Of a stretch of DNA of 64,000 bases, positions 8,353 to 16,747 are shown piece by piece; position 1 is the first letter of the stretch; every line of letters starts with the position of its first letter. Source of the stretch: Phytoactinopolyspora halophila. GTDB lineage: Bacteria > Actinomycetota > Actinomycetes > Jiangellales > Jiangellaceae. Where the stretch lies: NCBI RefSeq assembly GCF_003287285.1, contig NZ_QMIG01000021.1, positions 31,845 to 95,844 on the forward strand, given 5' to 3'. Both the position numbers and the translations under genes were made by a program. The notes beneath the pieces are model-generated. The model worked only from the letters and a program-made list of their open reading frames with translations, searched no databases and was not told the origin of the DNA.

Positions 8353-9336
8353 GTGGACCTCGTTCGACACCTCGAGTACTTCATCGCGATCGCTCACGAA
8401 CGGCACTTCGGGCTTGCCGCACAACGTCTCGGCATCCGCCAGCCACCGCTGTCCCAAGGGCTCCGACGACTCGAATCAGAACTGGGAGTCCGCCTCTTCG
8501 AGCGGGACAGCCAATCGGTCACGGTCACCGATGCCGGCCAGGCACTCCTGCCTGCGGCACATCGCGTGCTCGACGAGGTCGAACAGCTCCGGTTGCTAGC
8601 GCGTCGCCAGGACACGTCGGTGCGCACACGCGTCGTCATCCGGGTGACGCCAGGCATGGGCGCGGGCCACTATGCGGCCCTCGTCGCCGCGTGTCACCGT
8701 GCCGCACCGGAGGCCGACGTCGACGTCACCGAACAGGCCAGCCCGGTACAGGTCGCGGAGCTCGCCGACGGCACCGCCGACCTGGGCCTGCTACGCGAAC
8801 CCGTCGTAGCGCGCACCTTGCATTTCGGCGCCCGAATAGACCTGCCGCTCAACGCCGTCGTCCCCGGTGACCACCCCGTCGCAGGATCCGTACCCGTTCG
8901 GCTCCGTGACCTCGGCGGGAGCGGCCTGCTCGCGCCACCCCGAGAACATGCTCCCGCGGCACATGACGACCTCGTCGCTACCTGCGAGCGGCACGGGTTC
9001 CTGCCGGAAAACGTACGCGAGGTCACCGATGAACGGGCAGCGTGGGGCCTCGTGGCCTCGGGCGGCTACGTCGGCCTGACGACGGAGCAACCCGGCCGGT
9101 ACGGCGGAGTCGATGTCGTCCCCATCGAGGGTGACGTGCTGGCCATGGCCGTTCGCCTGGCCTGGCTCGACGCGCTCAGCCCACCGGCCGAGGCGTTGCC
9201 AGCAGCCATTGCAGCGGCGTTGACCAGCCACAACGGTCACGTTCGCTCAGCCGACATACATCAGCCCCGTGCCGCCTCCGAACTCCCAGCACACCGCGAC
9301 GCGCAGCACGTCGTGGACGGCAGGAAGCCGCGATGA
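8353..9336 (+). CDS. LysR-family transcriptional regulator
   Basis: A 327-residue LysR-type regulator. The N-terminal winged helix-turn-helix spans about residues 3-62 (typical segments AAQRLGIRQPPLSQGLRRL and LGVRLFERDSQSVTVTDAG), followed by an effector-binding domain of periplasmic-binding-protein fold from about 90 to 290. It starts with GTG at 8353. Its last codons overlap the next gene by 4 bp (ATGA at 9333-9336), so the serine hydrolase is translationally coupled to it. It lies divergent from a penicillin-binding protein. By analogy with AmpR-type systems it may respond to cell-wall fragments or beta-lactams, but the effector is not readable from sequence. Confidence 0.9.
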   Translation: MDLVRHLEYFIAIAHERHFGLAAQRLGIRQPPLSQGLRRLESELGVRLFERDSQSVTVTDAGQALLPAAHRVLDEVEQLRLLARRQDTSVRTRVVIRVTPGMGAGHYAALVAACHRAAPEADVDVTEQASPVQVAELADGTADLGLLREPVVARTLHFGARIDLPLNAVVPGDHPVAGSVPVRLRDLGGSGLLAPPREHAPAAHDDLVATCERHGFLPENVREVTDERAAWGLVASGGYVGLTTEQPGRYGGVDVVPIEGDVLAMAVRLAWLDALSPPAEALPAAIAAALTSHNGHVRSADIHQPRAASELPAHRDAQHVVDGRKPR

Positions 9337-10220
9337 CCGGGACCACGGCCGACAGGATACAGCGCTGTTTCGACGACGCGGGCATACTCGGATCGGTACA
9401 CGCGATCGCCTTGCACGACCACGGGGAGATCGGTGTGCTCTCCGACGAACCCGCCGTGCTCGCCTCTGTCTACAAGCTCCCGCTCGCCGTCGCGTATGCG
9501 CGCATGGTCGATGCCGGGCGGCTCGATCCGCGCGCCACCGTCATGCTCGACCCGGAGACTCGCACGCACGGCGCCACCGGCTTTGCAGCCATGACCGACC
9601 CGGTCACGGTCACGTGGCGAGACGCCGTTCGGTCGATGATGGCCGTCAGCGACAATGCCGCCGCCGACGCTCTGCTGGACGTCGTCGGTATCACACGGCT
9701 GGCTGATGTGCTCGATGATCTGGGCCTGGCCTCCACCCGCATCACCGGAGGCATCCGGGATCTCTACGCGTCCCTCGTCGACGACTGCGGCAGCACCTCT
9801 CTGGCAGACGCGATCACCCACGTGCGAGACCTGGACTCGCTGGCCGACCTCGCCACGTTCGATCCTGCCAATCCGCACAACAGCATCGGCACGTGTCGCG
9901 ACATGACCCGCTTGCTGAGCTCCCTGTGGACCGATCGTGCCGCATCTCCGGAGCAGTGCGAGTTCCTCCGCACGATCATGGCCCAGCAAGTCTGGACGCA
10001 GCGGATATCCGCCGGCTTCCCGTTCGACGACGTCATCGTCGCAGGCAAGACCGGGACCTTTGTCGGCTTGCGACATGAAGCCGGTGTCGTTGAATACCCG
10101 AACGGCGAGGCCTACGCCGTTGCCGTGTTCACGACGTCCACCCGTGCACGCCTGATCCTCCCCGCCGCCGAGACCGCGATCGCTCAGGCAGCCAAACTGG
10201 CGGTCGCTCACCTCAGATGA
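9333..10220 (+). CDS. Class A beta-lactamase-related serine hydrolase
   Basis: A 295-residue protein of the penicillin-recognising serine hydrolase fold. The nucleophile motif is SVYK (45-48), the second motif SDN (106-108) and the third KTG (239-241), in the order and spacing of class A beta-lactamases. I find no ExxLN omega-loop motif carrying the general base Glu166, and no signal peptide, so the protein may not be an exported antibiotic-hydrolysing enzyme. It could be a cytoplasmic sensor-like or DD-peptidase-like hydrolase. The start ATG overlaps the LysR stop by 4 bp. Activity on beta-lactams is unproven. Confidence 0.82.
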   Translation: MTGTTADRIQRCFDDAGILGSVHAIALHDHGEIGVLSDEPAVLASVYKLPLAVAYARMVDAGRLDPRATVMLDPETRTHGATGFAAMTDPVTVTWRDAVRSMMAVSDNAAADALLDVVGITRLADVLDDLGLASTRITGGIRDLYASLVDDCGSTSLADAITHVRDLDSLADLATFDPANPHNSIGTCRDMTRLLSSLWTDRAASPEQCEFLRTIMAQQVWTQRISAGFPFDDVIVAGKTGTFVGLRHEAGVVEYPNGEAYAVAVFTTSTRARLILPAAETAIAQAAKLAVAHLR

Positions 10221-10406
10221 CTCCGTGGTGCCGCTATGGCTGGCCACGGACTTGCCCGCTGCCGTTCGATACCCAAGGATGCGAAAACCGCCCCTGGATC
10301 GGGGTATCTTTCGACTATCTGGGGCGGCGAATGCCGTAGGGTACGGAGCTCGGCGCGCCCCGTCACGACAGCCGTCGAACTTGACGGACGCCCGAAAGGC
10401 ATTCCC

Positions 10407-11369
10407 ATGCGCTTGTACTCCCGTGCTCTTCCGACCCGGATCGTCGCCGCTCTGTCCGGCTGCGCTATCGCCGGCGTGGCCCTCGTGTCCTGTGCCGACG
10501 ACACCAACGACACCGGCGACACCGACATGGCCGATACGAGCGGCGAGACCGGCGGCGATGCCGACGAGCACACGCACGACGACGACGGCGAGCACGCGCA
10601 CGACGATGATCACGCCGACGACCATGGAGGCGACGACTTCGGCCACGTCCACGGGCTCGGTGTCGACGGCGACACGCTCTACATCGCCACCCACCATGGG
10701 CTGTTCACCTGGGCGGACGGCGAGCTCACCAGGAGCAGCGAGGACGATCACGATTTCATGGGTTTCACCATGGTCGACGACACCACGTTCCTGGCCAGCG
10801 GGCATCCCAACAGCCGGGATGATCTGCCTGCGAACCTCGGCCTGCTCGAAAGCACCGACAACGGGCAGACGTGGGAGACGCTGTCCCTGTCCGGCGAGGT
10901 CGACTTCCACGCTCTCGATGCCAAGCATGACGTCATCTTCGGTTTCGACAGCGGCACCGCACAGCTCATGAGGAGTGACGACGGGGAGAACTGGGATTCA
11001 CTCGGGCAGGTTCCGATGGCGGACTTGACGATCAGCCCCGACGAGCCCGACACCGTGCTCGTCACGACGGAGGACGGGCCACGTCGCAGCACGGATGCGG
11101 GCCAGAGCTTCGAACTCGTCGCTGACGGCGCGCACGTTCTGCTGCTGATCGACTGGCCACGTCCGGACGAACTGTACGGTGTCGGACCCCAAGGCGTGGT
11201 GCATCACAGCGCCGACGGCGGCGATTCGTGGGAGGAACGCGCCGACCTCGGTGAGCGTCCGCAAGCGATGACCGTTGCCCCGGATGGCTCGATTTATGTC
11301 GCTCTCCAGCGGTCGATCGTCGTCTCCGACGACGGCGGGGAGAGCTTCTCCGATGTCTACACCTGGTGA
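10407..11369 (+). CDS. Exported BNR/Asp-box beta-propeller lipoprotein with His/Asp-rich segment (F510_1955-like)
   Basis: A 320-residue predicted lipoprotein. Residues 1-29 form a signal peptide with lipobox VALVSC (Cys29). Residues 52-83 are a strongly acidic, histidine-rich stretch that could bind metal ions. The rest resembles a sialidase-type beta-propeller with Asp-box strands (STDNGQTWE, SDDGENWDS, STDAGQSFE, SADGGDSWEE, SDDGGESFS). Proteins of this type are annotated as F510_1955 family; catalytic sialidase residues are not evident. The start at ATG 10407 is chosen because GAAAGG lies 7 nt upstream and the signal peptide begins there; longer in-frame extensions lack such features. The function is unknown and metal handling is a guess from composition. 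Confidence 0.75.
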   Translation: MRLYSRALPTRIVAALSGCAIAGVALVSCADDTNDTGDTDMADTSGETGGDADEHTHDDDGEHAHDDDHADDHGGDDFGHVHGLGVDGDTLYIATHHGLFTWADGELTRSSEDDHDFMGFTMVDDTTFLASGHPNSRDDLPANLGLLESTDNGQTWETLSLSGEVDFHALDAKHDVIFGFDSGTAQLMRSDDGENWDSLGQVPMADLTISPDEPDTVLVTTEDGPRRSTDAGQSFELVADGAHVLLLIDWPRPDELYGVGPQGVVHHSADGGDSWEERADLGERPQAMTVAPDGSIYVALQRSIVVSDDGGESFSDVYTW

Positions 11370-11472
11370 CCAACCATCCGGGGTGACCTCTCGCCCGGCC
11401 TCGCCCGTACGCGGTATCAGGATTTCGTAACCTCCGCGACAGGACTCTTTATCGCGCCCTTCGAAGCGCGTA

Positions 11473-11486
11473 TGTTAGCGCTAACA
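11473..11486. promoter_or_regulatory. LacI-family operator
   Basis: TGTTAGCGCTAACA is a perfect 14-bp palindrome with the central CG typical of LacI/GalR-family operators. It lies 58 bp upstream of the aldose 1-epimerase gene. No LacI-type regulator is encoded in the window, so the cognate repressor must act from elsewhere. It probably governs the epimerase and, if co-transcribed, the ABC importer. Confidence 0.75.
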
Positions 11487-11538
11487 CATTGCCGACATAT
11501 CGAACGCCACGGCCGCACACCGTCGATGGAGAGGAGCG

Positions 11539-12807
11539 GTGGACATGTTCGAGGATCGCAAAGGAGGCACGGGGGACCGGATCGCGAGCCGCACGGGCGC
11601 CGCGATTCGCACGGGAGCGGCCGCTGCCATGGTGGTGGCCGCGGGATTGATCGCCGCACCGTCATCCGGAGCAGAACAGCCCGGCGAGCACGGCCACGAC
11701 CGTGGGCACGGATGGGGCAAACCGCCCGCACCAACGATAGAGCGCGACGTATTCGGAACCCTGGAGGACGGTACCGAGGTCGAGATCTACACGCTGACCA
11801 ATTCCCTCGGCATGGAGGTCACGGTCCTGACCTACGGCGGGATCCTGCAATCGATCAACGTCCCGGATCGCTGGGGCAACCTCGACAACGTGACCCTGGG
11901 GTTCGACAATCTCGACGACTACGTCGAGAACAACGATCCCTACTTCGGTGCCATCACCGGTCGCTACGCGAACCGGATCGCGGATGGGACGTTCACGCTG
12001 GACGGCGTCGAGTACGAGCTTGCCGTCAACGACCCGCCGAACCACCTGCACGGAGGCGAGGTGGGCTTCGACAAGCGGATCTGGGAGCCGACTGACACGT
12101 TCGAAGAACGCGATCGCGCAGGTATCGCGCTGTCGTATACGAGCCCGCACGGCGAAGAAGGCTACCCCGGCGAGCTCGACACGACGGTCACCTACACGCT
12201 GACCAACCAGAACGAGATCCAGATCGACTACCACGCGACGACCGACGCACCGACCGTGGCCAACCTGACCAATCACGCCTACTTCAACCTGGCGGGCGAG
12301 GGCAGCGGCAGCATCGAGGGGCACCGGCTGAAGCTGAACGCCAGCCACTACACGCCCGTCAGCGAGACGCTGATCCCCACCGGGGAGATCGCGCCGGTGG
12401 CCGGCACCCCGCTGGATTTCCGCACCCCCACGGCCATCGGTGACCGGATCCGGGACGATCATCAACAGCTGCGATACGGGCTCGGCTACGACCACAACTT
12501 CGTGCTCGACCGGAACGGCGACGGCCTGGAGCTGGCGGCACGGCTGCACGACCCGCGAAGCGGGCGGACCCTGTCGGTCCACACCACCGAACCCGGCATT
12601 CAGTTCTACTCGGGGAACTTCCTGGACGGCACGCTGGTCGGCACCGGCGGCAAGAGCTACCGGCAGGGCGACGGCCTGGCGCTGGAGACGCAACACTTCC
12701 CCGACTCGCCCAACCAGGACGAGTTCCCCTCGACCGTCCTCAGGCCCGGCGAGGTCTACGAGACCACCACGATCTACCAGTTCTCGCCCCGCAAACGCGG
12801 GCGCTGA
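11539..12807 (+). CDS. galM: Secreted aldose 1-epimerase (mutarotase)
   Basis: Interconverts alpha and beta anomers of aldoses such as galactose, glucose, xylose or arabinose. The 422-residue form has a signal peptide (about 20-45, hydrophobic run before PSSGAEQ), so the enzyme is probably exported. Catalytic histidines sit in NHLHGG (168-173) and NLTNHAYFNL, and the catalytic Glu in LALETQHFPDSP near residue 395. The reported GTG start has the ribosome site GAGGAG only 2 nt away; the ATG two codons later (11545) has an 8-nt spacing and is the likelier start. A LacI-type operator lies upstream and a sugar ABC importer downstream, so it likely supplies the right anomer for uptake. Confidence 0.9.
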   Translation: MDMFEDRKGGTGDRIASRTGAAIRTGAAAAMVVAAGLIAAPSSGAEQPGEHGHDRGHGWGKPPAPTIERDVFGTLEDGTEVEIYTLTNSLGMEVTVLTYGGILQSINVPDRWGNLDNVTLGFDNLDDYVENNDPYFGAITGRYANRIADGTFTLDGVEYELAVNDPPNHLHGGEVGFDKRIWEPTDTFEERDRAGIALSYTSPHGEEGYPGELDTTVTYTLTNQNEIQIDYHATTDAPTVANLTNHAYFNLAGEGSGSIEGHRLKLNASHYTPVSETLIPTGEIAPVAGTPLDFRTPTAIGDRIRDDHQQLRYGLGYDHNFVLDRNGDGLELAARLHDPRSGRTLSVHTTEPGIQFYSGNFLDGTLVGTGGKSYRQGDGLALETQHFPDSPNQDEFPSTVLRPGEVYETTTIYQFSPRKRGR

Positions 12808-12848
12808 CGCCGGCGGCGGGGATAACCGCTGGTCCGTGAAAGGAGCCG

Positions 12849-13991
12849 ATGATGACGATACGAATGCAGGCCGGACGGCGACCGGGGGCACGCCGTGGTG
12901 TGCGATCCGGGCTGGCCGTCTCCGCGGTGATCGCGCTGGTGGCGGCCTGTACGCCAGCCGACGAAACCGACGACACCCCAGACGGGGATGGTGAAGCCGC
13001 GGCCGACCAGGACGGTGAGGACGGTGAGGACGCGGCCGACCAGGACGGTGAGGACGGCGACGGCCCACCGATGGGTCAGGGCTGGTGCTCCGACGTCAGC
13101 ATCGCCGCGTTTCCCGGAGGGGGCCAGGGCACGCCGTTCACCAACAACGTCCACAACGGCTACATGGCTGCCGCCGAGGACCTGGGGGCGGACGTGACCT
13201 ACTTCTTCTCCGAATGGAGCGAGGAGCAGATGGTCCAGCAGTTCCGGGAGGCCATGGCCCTGGACCCCGACGGTATGGCGGTCATGGGCCACCCGGGCGA
13301 GGAGGCCATGGGGCCGCTCATCGACGAGGCCTACGAGCAGGGCATCCAGGTCACGGTCGTCAATGTCGAATTGCCCGAGTCCCAGGAGGAGTACGGGCCG
13401 CAGGGCACCGGATACGTCGGCGCGTCAAACTACGACGCGGGCCGGCGCCTCGCCGAAGAGGCCGTCGAACGTGCGGAAGCCGAGTCCGGAGACGAAGCCT
13501 TCGTGTGGGGGCTGCTCTCCCAGGAAGGCCGGGGCGAGCGGACCGAGGGCGTCGTCGACGGCTTCGAGGACGCCGGGCTGGAGGTCGTGTACCAGGAAAT
13601 CGACCAGGCCACCAACGCCGACGCGCCGGCCGGAACGCCGACGTTCACCGGTGTGATGGCGTCGAACCCGGACATCTCCATCGTGGTGACCGACCACGGT
13701 GACCTGACCGCCACGGCCCAGACCTATATGGAAGCGGCGGATCTGGACCAAGACGATGTGTACTTCGCCGGATTCGATCTGAACCCGGCCTCGGTCGATG
13801 CGATCCAGAGCGGCTATCTCGACCTGCTGATCGACCAGCAGCCCTTCCTGCAGGGCTACCTGCCGATCCTGCAGATCTGCCTGACCCAGACATACGGATT
13901 CTCCGGCCTGTTCGTCGATACGGCGGGCTCGTTCATCGACGCGGACAACGTCGATGCCATCGAAGATCTGGCGATGCAGGACATCCGATAG
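12849..13991 (+). CDS. Sugar ABC transporter substrate-binding lipoprotein
   Basis: A 380-residue RbsB/FrcB-type periplasmic-binding-fold protein that would capture a sugar outside the membrane. The lipoprotein signal ends at Cys34 (LVAAC). A disordered acidic linker (about 36-75, Asp/Glu/Gly/Ala) separates it from the binding domain, which shows the usual two-lobe pattern (FTNNVHNGYMAAAEDLG, PEVxVVN-like core VTVVNVELP, FAGFDLNP). GAAAGGAG precedes two adjacent ATG codons; the second (12852) has the better spacing. The permease and ATPase follow immediately. The ligand cannot be named; an aldopentose or aldohexose is likely given the epimerase upstream. Confidence 0.88.
   Translation: MMTIRMQAGRRPGARRGVRSGLAVSAVIALVAACTPADETDDTPDGDGEAAADQDGEDGEDAADQDGEDGDGPPMGQGWCSDVSIAAFPGGGQGTPFTNNVHNGYMAAAEDLGADVTYFFSEWSEEQMVQQFREAMALDPDGMAVMGHPGEEAMGPLIDEAYEQGIQVTVVNVELPESQEEYGPQGTGYVGASNYDAGRRLAEEAVERAEAESGDEAFVWGLLSQEGRGERTEGVVDGFEDAGLEVVYQEIDQATNADAPAGTPTFTGVMASNPDISIVVTDHGDLTATAQTYMEAADLDQDDVYFAGFDLNPASVDAIQSGYLDLLIDQQPFLQGYLPILQICLTQTYGFSGLFVDTAGSFIDADNVDAIEDLAMQDIR
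12999..13056 (+). repeat. In-frame direct repeat coding for the acidic linker
   Basis: A 25-nt sequence (12999-13023) recurs perfectly at 13032-13056, a period of 33 nt or 11 codons. It encodes AADQDGEDGED-type units of the substrate-binding protein's linker. Such repeats can change copy number without frameshift. Confidence 0.8.
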
Positions 13992-14013
13992 CGCGCAGGA
14001 CGGGAGGTGCTGA

Positions 14014-14787
14014 ATGGACGAGACCGCGCCGGTGGTGATGGAGCTGCACAACGTCTCGAAGACGTTCGGCGAGGTCCAGGCACTGCGCGACGTGAACTTT
14101 CACGTGCGGCAGGGCGAGATCGTCGGCTTGCTCGGCGACAACGGATCCGGCAAATCGACCATGGTCAAGATGATGATGGGATATCACCAGCCAGATCCCG
14201 GTGGTGAGGTCCGGTTCGACGATGAGCCGGTGCGGGGCTGGTCCGTGGCCAAGGCTCGATCGCTGGGAATCGAGACGGTGTACCAGGAACGCGCGCTGGC
14301 CGATCTGCAGTCGGTGTGGCGGAACATGTTCATGGGCCGGGAGCCGGTCAACCGGTTCGGCCTGCTCGACACCCGCCGGATGCGTCGCGAAGCGGCAGCC
14401 CTCATGAAAGGGCACATGGGATTCACCTCCGGCGCGGTCCACCCGGACAACGTCGTACAGACGATGTCCGGAGGCGAGAAGCAGGGCGTGGCGATTACCC
14501 GGGCGCTGCACTTTCACGCCCGGCTGGTCCTGCTGGACGAGCCGACGATGGGCCTGTCGCTGTCCGAGACGCAGAAGACGCTGGACTTCGTCCGGTCCAT
14601 CAAGGAGGCCGGGCACTCGGCCGTACTGATCGATCACAACATCAACCACGTCTACCCGGTGGTCGACCGGCTGGTCGTGCTCGATCGGGGCAGCATCGCG
14701 GGCGAGTTCTCACCGTCGGAGATCACTCTCGATGAGCTGACGGATCGCCTGCGCACCGTCGCGCGGACCGGACAGATGGAGGAGTGA
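14014..14787 (+). CDS. Sugar ABC transporter ATP-binding protein (single domain)
   Basis: The 257-residue ATPase that powers the sugar importer. Walker A is GDNGSGKST (41-49), the signature MSGGEKQ (151-157) and Walker B LVLLDEPT (171-178). Most ribose/xylose-type importers use an approximately 500-residue ATPase with two nucleotide-binding domains; this one has a single domain, as in the FrcA fructose-importer type, and would work as a homodimer. It starts 22 bp after the binding protein stop with GGGAGGTGC-like sequence upstream, and its stop is followed after 1 nt by the permease start. Confidence 0.9.
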   Translation: MDETAPVVMELHNVSKTFGEVQALRDVNFHVRQGEIVGLLGDNGSGKSTMVKMMMGYHQPDPGGEVRFDDEPVRGWSVAKARSLGIETVYQERALADLQSVWRNMFMGREPVNRFGLLDTRRMRREAAALMKGHMGFTSGAVHPDNVVQTMSGGEKQGVAITRALHFHARLVLLDEPTMGLSLSETQKTLDFVRSIKEAGHSAVLIDHNINHVYPVVDRLVVLDRGSIAGEFSPSEITLDELTDRLRTVARTGQMEE

Positions 14788-14788
14788 C

Positions 14789-15814
14789 ATGGCGAAGACC
14801 GATATCCCGCCGTCGGTGGACGAACATCCCGCCGTCGACGCAGTACCCCGCATCAGCGCCCGGCTGTTCTTGCGTCGCCATGCGCTGACGACGGGCACGG
14901 TCGTCATCGCCATCCTGATGTGGACCATCTTCGTCACGGCAGCACCGGACGTGTTCCTCAGTTCGTCGATCTACAACGCCTTCGCCACCACGACACCGCT
15001 GTGGGGCATGATGGCGCTGGCGTTGACCTTCGTCGTGATCACCAGGGAGATGGACCTGTCGTTCGTCTCGGTGATGGCGCTGGGCATGGTCGGGTTCACC
15101 CGCGTGTTCGACTGGACCGGGAATGTCTTTCTCGCGATCCTGGCGTGCCTGATAGTCGGGCTGGCCTGCGGATGCTTCAACGGGTTCCTCGTGGCGATCC
15201 TCGGAATACCGTCCCTGGTCATCACCCTCGGGACGATGTTCTTCTTCCGCGGCATCGAGATGGTCCTGCTGGACGGCAGTGGCGTCGCGCTCACCGGCGA
15301 CGAGTTCACCGGGCTGCGCAACGCCCTGAACGGGCAGACGGCCGGCATACCCAACGAGATGGTGTGGATGGTGGTGATCGGCGTCGTGCTGTGGCTGGTC
15401 CTCAACCGCACCCGGTTCGGCGCCCATCTGTTCGTCGTCGGCGACAACGCCGACAGTGCCCGGATGATGGGGGTGCGAGTGGCGCGGGTGAAGATCGCCG
15501 CGTTCGGCACCCTGGGCGTGGTCGCGGCGTTCAGCGGCCTGGTGGCCAGCATGCAGTCGTCCTACCTCTGGCCCACGCTTGGCGAGGGGTCGCTGCTGCT
15601 ACCCATCGCCGCCGTGTTCCTCGGCGGCACCTCGGTGTTCGGCGGAATCGGCACCGTCTTCGGGTCGTTCCTCGGAGCGCTCATGGTGGGCTCGATCCAG
15701 GCCGGTGTCATCAGCGCCGGCATGGACGGCTTCTACACGCAGCTCTTCTTCGGCATGGTGATCATCATCTCTCTGGTGCTGCAAACCTTGATCAGCCGGC
15801 GAATGCGACATTGA
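14789..15814 (+). CDS. Sugar ABC transporter permease (RbsC/FrcC type)
   Basis: A 341-residue inner-membrane permease of the BPD_transp_2 family with about nine or ten hydrophobic segments. Family motifs such as LTFVVITREMDLSFVSVMAL (about residues 76-95), GIPSLVITLGTM and FLGGTSVFGGIGTVFGSFLG are visible. It probably forms a homodimeric channel with the single-domain ATPase just upstream; the two genes are spaced by one base, which indicates translational coupling. A palindromic element follows 26 bp after its stop and may end the operon. Confidence 0.9.
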   Translation: MAKTDIPPSVDEHPAVDAVPRISARLFLRRHALTTGTVVIAILMWTIFVTAAPDVFLSSSIYNAFATTTPLWGMMALALTFVVITREMDLSFVSVMALGMVGFTRVFDWTGNVFLAILACLIVGLACGCFNGFLVAILGIPSLVITLGTMFFFRGIEMVLLDGSGVALTGDEFTGLRNALNGQTAGIPNEMVWMVVIGVVLWLVLNRTRFGAHLFVVGDNADSARMMGVRVARVKIAAFGTLGVVAAFSGLVASMQSSYLWPTLGEGSLLLPIAAVFLGGTSVFGGIGTVFGSFLGALMVGSIQAGVISAGMDGFYTQLFFGMVIIISLVLQTLISRRMRH

Positions 15815-15840
15815 CGCGACGACGTTGCCTCCCCCTCTCC

Positions 15841-15895
15841 CGCTGATCATGAACACTAAGCGACCACATAGGTCGCTTAGTGTTCATGATCAGCG
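15841..15895. repeat. Palindromic element, copy B of the TGATCATGAACACT family
   Basis: Perfect 25-nt arms (15841-15865 and 15871-15895) with a 5-nt loop. It shares the core TGATCATGAACACT with copies A and C but has a different inner stem (AAGCGACC) and lacks the CCCC ATG outer flank. It sits between the convergent permease and Mut7-C genes, where a bidirectional terminator would be useful. Confidence 0.9.
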
Positions 15896-15936
15896 GAGGG
15901 GCGGGCGGTCTGCACGCACCACCGGAACCGGCGACG

Positions 15937-16686
15937 TCAGCCGCGCATCATCGAGACCAGCTTCTCAAGAGCCGACGCGTGCGAACCTCGCCAGTAGAGC
16001 TGGTGGCATCCAGCACAGCGCACGATCGTGTCCCGCTCCACGCGGGTCGCCGGTGGCAGCCGATGCAGGACGTCATCCTTGTCCACGTGCTCCAGCACAC
16101 CGTTGCACCGGGCACATCTGGTGAACGGGGCGAGACGATCGGCGAGATCGAAGCGCCGGGCCACCTCGACGGCCTGGTCCGGCGGGTGCATGGACCGGAC
16201 GAGGTAGCCGTGGACCACGCGGCGGCGCATGAGCAGCCTCCGGTCGCGGGTCAGCAGCCATCGCCGTTCTGCCGCCGATGTCGCCGCCAGGGCGTGGTCG
16301 CTGGCGTCCGTACTGTACGTCGCGTCGAAGCCAGCCAGGCGTAACAGCCCGGCCAGGCGGCCCAGGTGAACGTCGAGCACGAAGCGTGGCTGCGCGGGCG
16401 GTTCGGGCCGGACACGCGTGGCGGACGCGACGTCGATGGCGTGAAACCGCGGGTACACGGCGACACGCTGGCCAGGGGACAGCAGGTAGTCGAACCCGAC
16501 GCTCGTGGAGTCCACCACCAGGAGGTCCACCTCGGTGTGCGGGACACCACAGGATTCGATCGCGTCCTTGACCGACCTCGGCTCGCCCACCGGAACGGAC
16601 ACCAGCCCGGCACCGCCGCGACGCGCTGCAATCTCCGCCAGGTCGCCATAGAACCGGATGTCCACGCTCGTGACATCCATATGCAC
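15937..16686 (-). CDS. Mut7-C RNase domain protein with N-terminal ubiquitin-like domain
   Basis: A 249-residue protein. The N-terminal part (about 5-80) matches the Ub-Mut7-C ubiquitin-like domain, and residues about 95-240 match the Mut7-C RNase domain of PIN-like fold. Visible features are RFVLDVHLGRLAGLLRLAG with its acidic residue, LLTRDRRLL, and a zinc ribbon formed by CARC and CAGC pairs near the C-terminus. The family is predicted to be a nuclease; the target is unknown. It has no operon partner: the sugar permease is convergent on one side and the NAGGN operon divergent on the other. Confidence 0.85.
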   Translation of the reverse strand: MHMDVTSVDIRFYGDLAEIAARRGGAGLVSVPVGEPRSVKDAIESCGVPHTEVDLLVVDSTSVGFDYLLSPGQRVAVYPRFHAIDVASATRVRPEPPAQPRFVLDVHLGRLAGLLRLAGFDATYSTDASDHALAATSAAERRWLLTRDRRLLMRRRVVHGYLVRSMHPPDQAVEVARRFDLADRLAPFTRCARCNGVLEHVDKDDVLHRLPPATRVERDTIVRCAGCHQLYWRGSHASALEKLVSMMRG

Positions 16687-16747
16687 ACCGTACGCACTGA
16701 CAAGGCGGCTGCGCGAGGGGCAGCCGGGGTCGCCACAAGCTCACTTG

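Noticed and set aside
6300..8870. 856-codon open frame on + strand
   Set aside because: It is antisense to the penicillin-binding protein and runs into lysR; no family resemblance. High GC makes long shadow frames common.
10268..10318. GATACCC/GGGTATC pair as a copper-repressor site before the BNR lipoprotein
   Set aside because: The half-sites are 37 bp apart, too far for a CsoR-like operator; a chance repeat is likely.
10288..10327. CCGCCCC/GGGGCGG pair as terminator of the serine hydrolase
   Set aside because: A 26-nt loop with only 7-bp arms in GC-rich DNA is weak evidence.
9261..10928. 555-codon open frame on - strand
   Set aside because: Overlaps the serine hydrolase and BNR genes, which have clear motifs, on the opposite strand.
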